A stretch of DNA of 64,000 bases, from positions 18,593-82,592 of the forward strand of contig JAJTGR010000004.1 in NCBI GenBank assembly GCA_021299375.1, written 5' to 3'. This stretch comes from Gemmatimonadota bacterium. Lineage in GTDB: Bacteria; Gemmatimonadota; Gemmatimonadetes; Gemmatimonadales; Gemmatimonadaceae. The translations under genes were made by a program, and so were the position numbers. Of the stretch, positions 10,135-18,326 are shown piece after piece. Positions within the stretch are counted from its first letter, which is position 1. Every line of letters starts with the position of its first letter. Under the pieces are notes generated by a model. The model ran no database searches and was not told the DNA's origin. It saw only the letters and a program-made list of their open reading frames with translations.

Positions 10135-10949
10135 GCGAGCCGACCACGACCTCACCGCCGGGCATCGCCCAGGTCAGCGCTATCGGCCGCCGCGCACGGC
10201 GCGCCATCGAGCCGGTGGGTACGGGGGCACGCTTCGTGGCCGACGTCGCGCGCGCCATGCGCGCCACCGGGGAGTGGGTTCCCGAGTTCTCCACTCACGC
10301 GCGCATCCTTGGCGTGGAGTCGCTGCCCATCGGCATCTTCATCGCGCTCTTCACCGGCATCGTGCTCGCGCTGCTGGCGAGCTACAGCGTGGGCGATCTC
10401 GTGCCGCCGTATTTCGTGGGAACGCTGGTGCAGAAAACGGTGACCCTCGAACTTGCGCCCGTGCTCACGGGCCTCGCCTTGGCAGGACGCGTGGGCGCCA
10501 ACATCGCCGCCGAGCTGGGCACGATGCGCGTCACCGAGCAGATCGACGCCCTGGAGACGCTCACTTTCGACCCGATGAGCCACCTGGTGGTGCCGCGGGT
10601 ACTTGCGTCGGCGCTCATGTTCCCGGTGGTGGTGGGAGTGGCGATGCTGGTGGGGCTGCTCTCGGGGTGGCTCGCATCGCTGGCGCTGCTGGACATCTCC
10701 ACGCCACAATTTCTCAAGGGGGTGCGGATGTTCTTCCAGGCGTTCGACGTGCGCTACGGGCTCGTGAAGTCGGCCAGCTTCGGCGCGGCCGTCGCGCTCA
10801 TCGGCTGCCGCGCCGGGCTCACCACCATGGGCGGTGCGCAGGGCGTGGGGCGGAGTGCCACACGGGCCGTGGTCATCTCGGCAGTGATGATCCTCGTGCT
10901 CGATGCCTTCTGGGCGCTGGTCTGGCTCACCAACCGCACCATCCGCTAG
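10131..10949 (+). CDS. mlaE: MlaE-family ABC lipid-transport permease
   Basis: A 272-aa inner-membrane permease of the MlaE/YrbE family, the membrane part of MCE-type phospholipid transporters. The family core is visible: [66 protein letters not shown], then [12 protein letters not shown] and a C-terminal [20 protein letters not shown] segment. The glycine-rich coupling segment that contacts the ATPase is intact, so an ATPase partner is expected, but no MlaF gene is present between 8.8 and 12 kb. It overlaps the upstream MgtC-like gene by four bases and is followed 37 bp later by the MCE-domain gene. Confidence 0.93.
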   Translation: MSEPTTTSPPGIAQVSAIGRRARRAIEPVGTGARFVADVARAMRATGEWVPEFSTHARILGVESLPIGIFIALFTGIVLALLASYSVGDLVPPYFVGTLVQKTVTLELAPVLTGLALAGRVGANIAAELGTMRVTEQIDALETLTFDPMSHLVVPRVLASALMFPVVVGVAMLVGLLSGWLASLALLDISTPQFLKGVRMFFQAFDVRYGLVKSASFGAAVALIGCRAGLTTMGGAQGVGRSATRAVVISAVMILVLDAFWALVWLTNRTIR

Positions 10950-10986
10950 CCTCCACAATGGCTGCACTCGCCATGGGACCCGCTCG

Positions 10987-12000
10987 ATGACCACCTCCAA
11001 ACGCCGCAGTGACTTCGTCGTCGGGCTCACCGTGCTGGTGGTGACGGTGGTCCTCGTGGGCAGTGTGCTGTGGCTGAAGCAGGCCGATCTCGCCGGGCGC
11101 ACACGGCGCCTCGTGGCGCGCACCCGCGATGTGGGCGGGGTGGCGCTCGGCAACCCCGTGGTCATCCGCGGTGTGCGCTCGGGGCGCGTGGAGTCGATCG
11201 CGCTGGGCGAGCCGGGGTGGGTGGTGCTGACGCTGGGGCTCGAGAAGGACGCGCTGCTGCCCCGCGATCCGGTGGTGCTGCTCACGGCCTCGAGCCTCTT
11301 TGGTGAATGGCAGGTGACGATCACCGACCCCGAGGGCGTTCCCCCCGACCGGCAGATCCGGGCCGCGATCGCCGAGGCGCGCACCACAGGGGATACCGTG
11401 GCCGGTGCCATGCTCCCCGACATCGCCCAGCTCACCACGGTGGCCGGACGTCTGGCCAACGATGTCGCCACCGTGGCCGACCGCTTCCAGACCGCGTTCG
11501 ACGATGCCGCCGCGAAAGAGCTGCGCGCGTCCATCCGCAACGTGGCCGATCTGTCGACCGAGCTGGCGCGCACGGTGAGAGTGCAGTCGAAGAACCTCGA
11601 CAACATCAGCGCCGACGTGCGTACCGGCATCGCCACGATCAACAGCACCGCCGAGCGCCTCAATGGATTTGCCGGTCGCGTGGACTCGGCCACCAGCCGC
11701 GGTGAGCTGCAGACGATCGTGAGCAACTCGCAGACCGCCGCCCGCGAACTCGTTACCGCCGCCACCCACCTGCGGGAGATCACCGAGCGACTCGACCGCA
11801 CCGAGACCAACCTCTCGCGCGCGGTCGCGCGCGCCGACTCGGTGTTCGCCAAGGCCAACGGCCGCGAGGGCTCGGTGGGGCTGCTGATCAACGATCCCGC
11901 GCTCTACCAGCAGAGCGACACGCTGGTGCGGGAGCTCCGGGCGCTGGTGGCGGATCTGCGGAAGAATCCGCGGCGGTATATCAGCCTTCGCCTTTTCTGA
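10987..12000 (+). CDS. mlaD: MCE-domain substrate-binding protein (MlaD-like)
   Basis: A protein of 337 aa with one N-terminal membrane anchor ([21 protein letters not shown]), a single MCE domain (about residues 40-125; [17 protein letters not shown] is the characteristic strand) and a long helical C-terminal region (about 135-337) of polar heptad-like sequence. MCE proteins form hexameric rings that carry phospholipids between inner and outer membrane; the helical tail may form a needle-like channel across the periplasm, as in longer MCE proteins. It ends with a [16 protein letters not shown] segment typical of this family. It is the last gene of the MgtC-like / mlaE / mlaD unit; no ATPase or MlaC-type shuttle is nearby. 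Confidence 0.92.
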   Translation: MTTSKRRSDFVVGLTVLVVTVVLVGSVLWLKQADLAGRTRRLVARTRDVGGVALGNPVVIRGVRSGRVESIALGEPGWVVLTLGLEKDALLPRDPVVLLTASSLFGEWQVTITDPEGVPPDRQIRAAIAEARTTGDTVAGAMLPDIAQLTTVAGRLANDVATVADRFQTAFDDAAAKELRASIRNVADLSTELARTVRVQSKNLDNISADVRTGIATINSTAERLNGFAGRVDSATSRGELQTIVSNSQTAARELVTAATHLREITERLDRTETNLSRAVARADSVFAKANGREGSVGLLINDPALYQQSDTLVRELRALVADLRKNPRRYISLRLF

Positions 12001-12270
12001 CGGCAACGGCGAACGGCGGCACCAATAACGGCGGCACCAACAACAGCGTCATGGAAACGACGTAATCGGTCATCGGAACCCCGCAGGCCCCCGCCCATCG
12101 ATCACGTCGTTTTCATGACGCCGTTCTCGGTATCGCCGTTAGTGATTCCGCCGTTAGTGACTCCGCCGGTAGCGATTCCGCCGTTGGCGATTCCGCCGGT
12201 AGCGATTCCGCCGGTAGCGATTCCGCCGTTGGCGATTGCGCCGTTGGCAATTCCGCCGGTAGCGTTGCCG
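12001..12270. repeat. 15-bp tandem repeat array with an inverted left arm
   Basis: Ten in-register 15-bp units run from 12121 to 12270 (consensus CCGsyrGyGATTCCG). To their left at 12012-12041 are two 15-bp units (AACGGCGGCACCAAy) that read as the reverse complement of the same kind of unit. The segments 12027-12063 and 12104-12140 are inverted copies (about 31 of 37 positions; the inner 17 match at 16), separated by 40 bases. The array fills the whole gap between convergent mlaD and uspA, ending three bases before the uspA stop. It could fold into a large hairpin and act as a two-way transcription barrier. No protein use of it is evident. Confidence 0.85.
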
Positions 12271-12273
12271 CGG

Positions 12274-13206
12274 TCAGCTCGCCCCCACCTCTCCCGGCAC
12301 CGCCAGCACCCCCACCCGCGCCGTGCGCAGCACCCGCGTGGCCACCGAGCCCACCACCAGCCGCTCCACGAAACGGTGGCGCTGGGTGCCGACGGCTATG
12401 AGATCCGCGTTGGCCTGCTGCGCATACGACAGCAGCGTCGGCGCCGGGTCGCCGCGAACGGTGACGGTCTCGATGATGATCCCCTTGTCCGACTGGAGAT
12501 CCGCCCGCAGCTGCTCGAAGAGCGGAGGCAGCGTCCTGCTGTAGTCGGCATCCCAGGCCTGCCAGTCGGTGGACGGGTGCTCGAAGCGCGGTCGCACGTG
12601 CACCAGCGTGAGCCGTCCACCGGGGCCCAGCAGCTGGAGGGCCAGGTGCGCGGCCTTCACGCTGGCGGCACTGAAGTCGAGCCCCACCACGGCGTGCATC
12701 GGCAGGGCCGGGAAACCGGAGCCGACCGCCAGCACCGGCACCCGCGATTCCCGCAGCGTGGCGAGCGTGGTCTCGGTGCCGAACAGGCGGTCGAGCGGAT
12801 TGTGCCGGCCGATGCCCATGACCAGCAGTGACGCCTGACGGCGCTGGGCCTCGCGCGCCAGCGTACGCGGTGGGGATCCGAGCACGACCGTGATGGGCCA
12901 CGACGGATCACCGGCAGCGGCGATCTGCACCGCGCGCCGGAGGTCGTCGAGCATGGTGGCCCGGCGTGATTCGTCGAGATCCGCCGGGACGGGAAGCACA
13001 TCCATGCCGGCCGATACGCCAGGCATCGGCTCACAGACGCCAATCACCTCGAGAGCGCCACCGAGGGCGGCCGACGCCAGCCGCGCGGCGTTGAAGAGGG
13101 CGTCGCACGACCCCGCCGAGCCATCGCAGGCCATGAGCACGGGCCCGCCTGAAGGCACTGGTGATGGAATCGAGGTGGGCTCGGGTATGATGATGGTGGC
13201 GTTCAT
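12274..13206 (-). CDS. Universal stress protein, tandem UspA domains
   Basis: A 310-aa cytoplasmic protein with two UspA domains: residues about 20-160 (VLMACDGSAGSCDAL ... SLLVMGIGRHNPLDRLFGTETTLATLRESRVPVLAVG) and about 165-305 (AVVGLDFSAASVKAA ... DLIAVGTQRHRFVERLVVGSVATRVLRTARVGVLAVPG). The G-x2-G-x9-G-S/T nucleotide pattern is recognisable in the second domain (GTQRHRFVERLVVGSVAT), suggesting ATP binding there; the first domain has the degenerate GTETT. Monocistronic: 219 bp upstream carry no gene, only a weak GTTCC-7-GGAAC dyad at 13258-13274. Confidence 0.93.
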   Translation of the reverse strand: MNATIIIPEPTSIPSPVPSGGPVLMACDGSAGSCDALFNAARLASAALGGALEVIGVCEPMPGVSAGMDVLPVPADLDESRRATMLDDLRRAVQIAAAGDPSWPITVVLGSPPRTLAREAQRRQASLLVMGIGRHNPLDRLFGTETTLATLRESRVPVLAVGSGFPALPMHAVVGLDFSAASVKAAHLALQLLGPGGRLTLVHVRPRFEHPSTDWQAWDADYSRTLPPLFEQLRADLQSDKGIIIETVTVRGDPAPTLLSYAQQANADLIAVGTQRHRFVERLVVGSVATRVLRTARVGVLAVPGEVGAS

Positions 13207-13401
13207 GGAACAGGCTCCGGGCGACGAGTGCCGGTCTCCGGCCGCGACGGTACGCCGGTTCCGAGATCAGGAACAGGGCTCGCGCACCTCGCGACACAGG
13301 AGAAAGGGTCGCATCGGAACTGCCTCCGCTCCATCGGGGACTCCTGCCCCTCCCGTCAGGGAATCCCGCACATCGAGGTGCGGTACCGGCCGACAAGGAG
13401 A

Positions 13402-13423
13402 CGGCGGCCGTGCGTGACCGCCG
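13402..13423 (-). terminator. Short GC hairpin after the cls gene
   Basis: A 6-bp stem (CGGCGG with CCGCCG) with a 10-base loop lies immediately after the stop codon of the phospholipase-D gene on the minus strand. Weak; no T-tract. Confidence 0.35.
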
Positions 13424-13425
13424 GC

Positions 13426-14796
13426 CTACAAGGCCCAGCGCATGGCGCGGGCAACGATGTCCCCCACGCGATGCCCCACCGGGCGCTGCCGCCACCGGTC
13501 GCGCGTGATCTCGGTACTCGCCGCCAGATCGGCCACGAAACTGGCTTCGAGCTCGGCCCCGAAGCGGTCATCGAACACCAGCAGGTTACACTCCGCGTTC
13601 AGCCAGAACGACCGGAAATCGAGGTTCGAGGAGCCGATCACGCTGGCGAAGCCATCCACCACCAGTGTCTTGGCGTGCAGCATGGCCCGCTGGTACTCGT
13701 AGATGCGTACGCCCTGCGCCAGCAGCGTGGCATAGGCCCCATGAGCCGCGTGTCGCGCGATCGGCACGTCGGTGCGTTCCCCGGGCAGCAGCAACCGCAC
13801 GTCGATGCCGCGCTGCGCGGCCGCAGTGAGCAGCCCGAGCGCTCGGGACGGTGGCGCGAAGTACGGCGTGGTGACCCAGAGCCGCTCGCGGGCACCGCCC
13901 ACCAGCGCGGCAAGCACGGTGAGCATCTCGCGCTGCCCACGCCCGGGACGCGGGTCCATCACCAGCACCGCCGGCACGTCATCGCCGGCGAGCTCCGCCT
14001 GCCGCCGCACCCGCCGCCCGCGGCGACGATCCTCGCGGCGGGCACGCCGAGCCTGGAGTTGCCACTGCAGACGCTCCTGCAACGCCCGCGCGCGGGGCGG
14101 GCGCGCCACGTCGGGTGCCGGGGCGACACGCTCGTTCCAGCTCACGTACGCCAGCCCCGGCAACGCGGCGCCACCGGCGCGATCCCACCCCTCGGCGAAC
14201 ACGGCCGCCAGTTCCCGCGCCACCGAGCCGGCGGTTTCCACGAACGAATCGCGCCACGCCTCCGCCTGCACCGTCGGATTCGACCCGTACTCATTGCCGA
14301 TGTTCATGCCGCCGGTGAACGCGATCGCCCGGTCGATCACCAGCAGCTTGCGGTGGTCGCGCCGCACGGCGTCGAAGGGATGGTACCAGAACCGGTGGAA
14401 GTGCCGGACCTGCACGCCGGCCGCCTCCAGCGTGACCCAGAAGCGGTCGGCGGTACGAAACGACCCGAGCGCATCGGCCAGCACCGACACCCGTACCCCA
14501 CGCCGCGCCGCCTCCATGAGCGTTGTCTGCATCGTGTGCCCGAGCCGGTCGTCGCGCAGGATGTATGTCTCCAGCAGGACCTCGTCGCGCGCCCCGGCGA
14601 TGGCCGCCCGCATGCGCGTGAAGGCCGCCTCCCCATCGGGCAACAGCAGAGGCGACGGACCGGCGTGCAGCGGTCCGCCATCCACCTGCTGCACAAGCGC
14701 CCGGAATGCGGGCTCACGTACGCCGCCCGCCAGCCGGCGGGCCACTCCCCACGCCCGCCACCCGCGCAACGCGCGGGGAGTGGGGACGTCAGCCAT
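13426..14796 (-). CDS. Cardiolipin synthase / phospholipase D-family protein
   Basis: A 456-aa protein with two HxKxxxxD phospholipase-D motifs: H148-K150-D155 (HRKLLVIDRAIAFTGGMN) and HAKTLVVDGFASVIGSSN near residue 370. It would join two phosphatidylglycerols, or PG and PE, to cardiolipin at the inner membrane. It lacks the two N-terminal membrane helices of classical Cls and so resembles the ClsB/ClsC type. Between the catalytic halves (about 230-275) is an Arg-rich stretch (RRARREDRRRGRRVRRQ), probably membrane-surface binding. Its start overlaps the end of the WYL gene by eight bases: it is the third gene of a WYL-WYL-cls operon. Confidence 0.88.
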   Translation of the reverse strand: MADVPTPRALRGWRAWGVARRLAGGVREPAFRALVQQVDGGPLHAGPSPLLLPDGEAAFTRMRAAIAGARDEVLLETYILRDDRLGHTMQTTLMEAARRGVRVSVLADALGSFRTADRFWVTLEAAGVQVRHFHRFWYHPFDAVRRDHRKLLVIDRAIAFTGGMNIGNEYGSNPTVQAEAWRDSFVETAGSVARELAAVFAEGWDRAGGAALPGLAYVSWNERVAPAPDVARPPRARALQERLQWQLQARRARREDRRRGRRVRRQAELAGDDVPAVLVMDPRPGRGQREMLTVLAALVGGARERLWVTTPYFAPPSRALGLLTAAAQRGIDVRLLLPGERTDVPIARHAAHGAYATLLAQGVRIYEYQRAMLHAKTLVVDGFASVIGSSNLDFRSFWLNAECNLLVFDDRFGAELEASFVADLAASTEITRDRWRQRPVGHRVGDIVARAMRWAL

Positions 14797-15772
14797 CGCC
14801 CAACGCGTCGAGCAACGCCAAGACGCGCGCGCGCACCGCCTCCGGCGAGACGATCACGGCGTCGGGACCGTACTGCAGCACGTGCCGCACCGCCCATCCT
14901 TCGTCAGCCAGCGGATACGCCACCTCGAGGCCCCCATCGGCGTCGCAGGCCACGCCCTCCCGTTCGGCGATCCAGCGGGCCACCCGCGGCGAATACCGAA
15001 TGTGCAACGTCGGCACCAGGTCCTCGTCCTGCTGGAAAACCCGGCCCTGCTGCAGCACCTGCTCCACCCGGAAATCCGCCGGCACGAGGAACGTGTCGTC
15101 GGTGAGGGTGGCCTCGGTGACCCGGTCAAGCCGGAACACGCGCAGCGCGCCGGCCCGCTCGCAGTGCCCCACGATGTACACGTTGGCGTGGGCCCGGACC
15201 AGGGCATAGGGACGCACACGCCGAGGGCTGGAGGTCGGTTCCTCGGGACGCTGGTAGTCGAGCGTCACCACCACCCCCCGCTCCAGCGCGCGGTGCAGGG
15301 TGGCGAGCGCGCTGAGGTCACGAGGCGGGGCCGGTTCGACGTGCACGGGTGTGCCGGTACCCGCTGCCCCCGGTCCGCGTCGCGGGTCGGCCACGGTGGT
15401 CACGATCGGCACGGTCACCCGCTGCAACCGGCGACGCGCCTCCTGCACCGCCGCCCGCTCGTCGACCGGCACCTCCTGTTCCAGCATCCCGAGTCCGAGC
15501 TCGAGCGCCACCAGTTCGGGGCGCGTGAGCCGCTGCGGGCGTTTGAAGTGCGCCGACCGCATGGTGGTACCAGCGGTGCCGATCTCCAGCTGGACGGCCT
15601 CGATGAACCCGGCCGGCACGTCATCGCGCTCGAGCGACAGCAGATCGGCGCGCAGGGTTCGGGCGTCGGTCCCGATGCGCGCGGCCAGCGCCTCCATGGT
15701 GAGCTGCGGCTCGTCGGCCATCAGGGGAAAGGCGTGCAGCAATCGCTGCAGCCGAGCATCGGCGCGCGTCAT
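14789..15772 (-). CDS. WYL-domain regulator (PafC-like)
   Basis: A 327-aa protein from the ATG at 15772, which overlaps the stop of the upstream WYL gene (ATGA). Residues 1-60 look like a degenerate winged helix (LQRLLHAFPLMADEPQLTMEALAARIGTDARTLRADLLSLER); a WYL domain follows near residues 150-230 (YQRPEEPTSSPRRVRPYALVRAHANVYIVGHCERAGALRVFRLDRV) and a WCX extension closes the protein. In Actinobacteria the PafBC pair activates RecA-independent DNA-damage genes through WYL binding of single-stranded nucleic acid. Whether this pair does so is inference. Confidence 0.82.
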   Translation of the reverse strand: MTRADARLQRLLHAFPLMADEPQLTMEALAARIGTDARTLRADLLSLERDDVPAGFIEAVQLEIGTAGTTMRSAHFKRPQRLTRPELVALELGLGMLEQEVPVDERAAVQEARRRLQRVTVPIVTTVADPRRGPGAAGTGTPVHVEPAPPRDLSALATLHRALERGVVVTLDYQRPEEPTSSPRRVRPYALVRAHANVYIVGHCERAGALRVFRLDRVTEATLTDDTFLVPADFRVEQVLQQGRVFQQDEDLVPTLHIRYSPRVARWIAEREGVACDADGGLEVAYPLADEGWAVRHVLQYGPDAVIVSPEAVRARVLALLDALGDG

Positions 15773-16965
15773 GCGGTGGCCTCCGGGGTTGCCGCGGCCC
15801 GATGGGCGGCCCGCGTCTCCGCGAGCAGGCGCTGCCACGCGTCCACCACGGGCGGCGGGGCCACCGGGCGCGCCTCGCCGGCAAAGCTCAGCACCCAGCG
15901 CAGGAAGGGGTCCGCGCGCCGCACGCGGAAGCGCCGCGGCGTGGCCGGCGGGTGTCCAACAGCAGCGGCCGTCTCCGCCGCGTGGTCCGCGTTGGCACCG
16001 GTGTCGACCGGTTCCCCGAGCGCGAGCCCCTGCGTGACCGTCCCGCTCGTGCCCGTGAACACGACGATCACCTCGAGCAGGTCGCCGTCACCCAGCTCCC
16101 ACGCCTGGCGGGAGGTGGCATGCCGCGACAGGTCGAAGTCGGCGGGGATGTCGTAGTCCGGGTGCTGGCGCTTCGTGTTTGTCATTGCCGCCTCGCGGAT
16201 GCGGCTGACGCGAAACTGACGCAGCGCGTCGGCTTCGACATCGCGAGCCACGAGGTACCAGTGCCCGGTCAGGAACACGAGGCCGTACGGTGCGACAGTG
16301 CGCAGCCCCACCTGGTCGCGCCCCATGCTGTGATATGCGAAGCGGACCAGCTTGCGCAGGGCAAGGGCGTCGCCGAGCACGTCGAAGGCCCCACCATCGA
16401 CCGTGGACGTCCCGCCGGCAGACGTCCCACCGGGGGGCGTCGCGGCGGCCGGGAGGTCGCCCGAGAAGTCCGCGAGATCGAACTGCAGCTTGCGTAACGC
16501 GCTCGCCGCATCGGACGCCAGCACCGGATGCCCGAGCCCGCGCACACGCGCGGCCGCGCGGCGCAACGCCAGACATTCATCGGGGGTCAGCGACAGCACC
16601 GGCAGCTCCTGAAACCCGATGCCCGTCGGGCGGCGTGGTGCATCGCGGGGCACCTGGCGCAGCTCCGCCTGCAGCGGCCACGCCGTTTCGCACACCGACA
16701 GCAACGGCAGGTAGAAGTCGCCCGGCTTGAGGCGGTAGGCGACCACGCCCTCCGGATCGGGCGGCATCGTCTCGATGGCCACGCCCAACTCGCGCAGCTC
16801 GTCCTTGTCCCGCTCGAACATGCGGAGGATGCTCTCTTCCTTCACGCCGTCGAGGTCATACCCCGGCACATCACGGCGCAGGTCGGAAAACCTGGCGGGA
16901 TAGCGGCGGCGCAGGAGGGCCGCGAGCAGGTCGAGCCAGCGATGCAGTTTGTCGGTAGCAGCCAT
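15769..16965 (-). CDS. WYL-domain regulator (PafB-like)
   Basis: A 398-aa protein. The N-terminal HTH (LLAALLRRRYPARFSDLRRDVPGYDLDGVKEESILRMFERDKDELRELGVAIET) has the classic PafB/WYL layout, with the D-KDELRELGV wing. The WYL domain is at about 205-290 (VRFAYHSMGRDQVGLRTVAPYGLVFLTGHWYLVARDVEADALRQFRVSRI). A Gly/Thr-rich loop (GGTSAGGTST, about 180) separates them, and an unusually long Ala-rich tail follows. It starts the WYL-WYL-cls operon and is back to back with the malonate genes on the same strand; no divergent partner shares its promoter. Confidence 0.85.
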   Translation of the reverse strand: MAATDKLHRWLDLLAALLRRRYPARFSDLRRDVPGYDLDGVKEESILRMFERDKDELRELGVAIETMPPDPEGVVAYRLKPGDFYLPLLSVCETAWPLQAELRQVPRDAPRRPTGIGFQELPVLSLTPDECLALRRAAARVRGLGHPVLASDAASALRKLQFDLADFSGDLPAAATPPGGTSAGGTSTVDGGAFDVLGDALALRKLVRFAYHSMGRDQVGLRTVAPYGLVFLTGHWYLVARDVEADALRQFRVSRIREAAMTNTKRQHPDYDIPADFDLSRHATSRQAWELGDGDLLEVIVVFTGTSGTVTQGLALGEPVDTGANADHAAETAAAVGHPPATPRRFRVRRADPFLRWVLSFAGEARPVAPPPVVDAWQRLLAETRAAHRAAATPEATA

Positions 16966-17022
16966 GCGGAGAAGCTACGGGTCGGGCTGACAAACGCAGG
17001 AGGGGGACGGCGGCCGGGCGAA

Positions 17023-17040
17023 CCACCCGATGTCGGGTGG
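17023..17040 (-). terminator. Hairpin after matC
   Basis: A 7-bp perfect stem CCACCCG / CGGGTGG with loop ATGT begins ten bases after the matC stop codon on the minus strand. It probably ends the malonate operon before the WYL operon. Confidence 0.55.
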
Positions 17041-17050
17041 GCGTGGCGGG

Positions 17051-18298
17051 TTATCGCGCGAAGAACCCGATGAACAGCTGGCAGAACACGGCCGCCACCA
17101 GCGCCATGGCGAAGCCCCAGAGCAGCAGCTGGCGAAACAGCCGCTTCATGTCCACCCCCGCCGGCACGGCCGCAATGCACAGGCTGCCCAGCGTGGACAG
17201 CGGCGACACGTCGACCATCGCCGCGCCCACATTGATGCTGAGCGCAATCTCCAGCGGGTTCCCCCCGCCGAGCTTCTCCACCAGCCCCGCCACGGCGGGG
17301 AGGAACGCCGGATACACCACTCCCGACGTCGAACTGTACGTCGACAGCAGCCCGGTCACGCCGGCGATCACGCCGTTCACCGTGGCCGGTGTGGCCAGCT
17401 TCGCGAGCAAGGTGGTGAAGAGGTCCATGCCGCCGGTCTTCTCGAGTACGCCCACCAGTACGCTCACGCCGCACACCATCACGATCACCGGCCACGGCAC
17501 CTGCTTGAGCATCGCGCTGTCGTCGCCCAGCCCCGCCAGCACCAGCACGGCCGCGCCGACGAAGGCGGTGAGCCCGGGGTTGGCCTTGAACACCAGCACC
17601 CCGAGCATCCAGCACACGCCCACGGCGAGTGTCCAGGCATGCCGGCGCGTGAACGTCGCCCCGTCGATGCCCAACTCGGCGCGCGGCGCCTTCCGCAGCG
17701 CCGGCCCGCCGAAGAGCGCCCACGCCGCCAGCGCCACCAGCGCGTGCGCGGCGAAGTTGGCGCTCCATACCGCGAACGCATGCCCGGGGAGCCCCGCCTT
17801 GTCCATGAGCGACAGGACCAGCGCGCCGATGGCGCTGATGGGCGACAGATTGCCGGCGTTGGCGCCGTTGCCCACCATGAGCGCCGTCAGGAACATCGGC
17901 ATGCCGGCCCGATGCGCGAGCCCCATCGCGAGCGGCGCGAGCAGCGCCACCGTGGCAATCGACCCCGGCCCGCTGGTACTGATCGTGAAGGCCAGCAGGA
18001 AGAGCAGCAGCGGCAGCCGCGCCGTCTGTCCGCGCAGCCGCCGTACACCCGCCTGAGTGATGGCGGCCATGGTGCCGTTGGCCTGCGCCACCCCGAAGAG
18101 CAGCGTGACCCCCACCAGCGTGAGGAACAGCGACGACGGGAAGGCGGCCATCACCTGCTCCACCTTCCACCCCGCCGCGAACACGCCCACCGCCCACGCC
18201 AGCGCCACCGACAGCACACCCACGTTGAGGCGCGTGGTGAGGCTCGTGGCCACCACCACGAGCAACGCCAGCAGCGACAGCGCCGCGGGGCTCAGCAC
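17051..18298 (-). CDS. matC: Malonate/dicarboxylate transporter, MatC family
   Basis: A 415-aa inner-membrane transporter with about twelve hydrophobic segments. The N-terminal half matches the MatC N-terminal family well: AAFPSSLFLTLVGVTLLFGVAQANGT, GPGSIATVALLAPLAMGLAHRAG and MVGNGANAGNLSPIS align with the Rhizobium malonate carrier. The C-terminal half repeats the ion-transporter fold, with STYSSTSGVVYPAFLP and NVGAAMVDVSPLSTLGS. It likely imports malonate or a related short dicarboxylate. It lies 28 bp after a MatB-like CoA ligase, the classical matB-matC pairing. Confidence 0.82.
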   Translation of the reverse strand: MLSPAALSLLALLVVVATSLTTRLNVGVLSVALAWAVGVFAAGWKVEQVMAAFPSSLFLTLVGVTLLFGVAQANGTMAAITQAGVRRLRGQTARLPLLLFLLAFTISTSGPGSIATVALLAPLAMGLAHRAGMPMFLTALMVGNGANAGNLSPISAIGALVLSLMDKAGLPGHAFAVWSANFAAHALVALAAWALFGGPALRKAPRAELGIDGATFTRRHAWTLAVGVCWMLGVLVFKANPGLTAFVGAAVLVLAGLGDDSAMLKQVPWPVIVMVCGVSVLVGVLEKTGGMDLFTTLLAKLATPATVNGVIAGVTGLLSTYSSTSGVVYPAFLPAVAGLVEKLGGGNPLEIALSINVGAAMVDVSPLSTLGSLCIAAVPAGVDMKRLFRQLLLWGFAMALVAAVFCQLFIGFFAR

Positions 18299-18326
18299 GG
18301 CGCGGTTCCCGCGTCACGCTGAGGCG

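Noticed and set aside
12113..12901. Open frame running from the 15-bp repeats into uspA (ESLPAESLTA peptide)
   Set aside because: Out of frame with the clear UspA protein; the peptide only reflects the repeat.
13258..13274. GTTCC-7-GGAAC dyad upstream of uspA as a LexA-type box
   Set aside because: Spacing does not match the LexA boxes I know; a single weak dyad is not enough.
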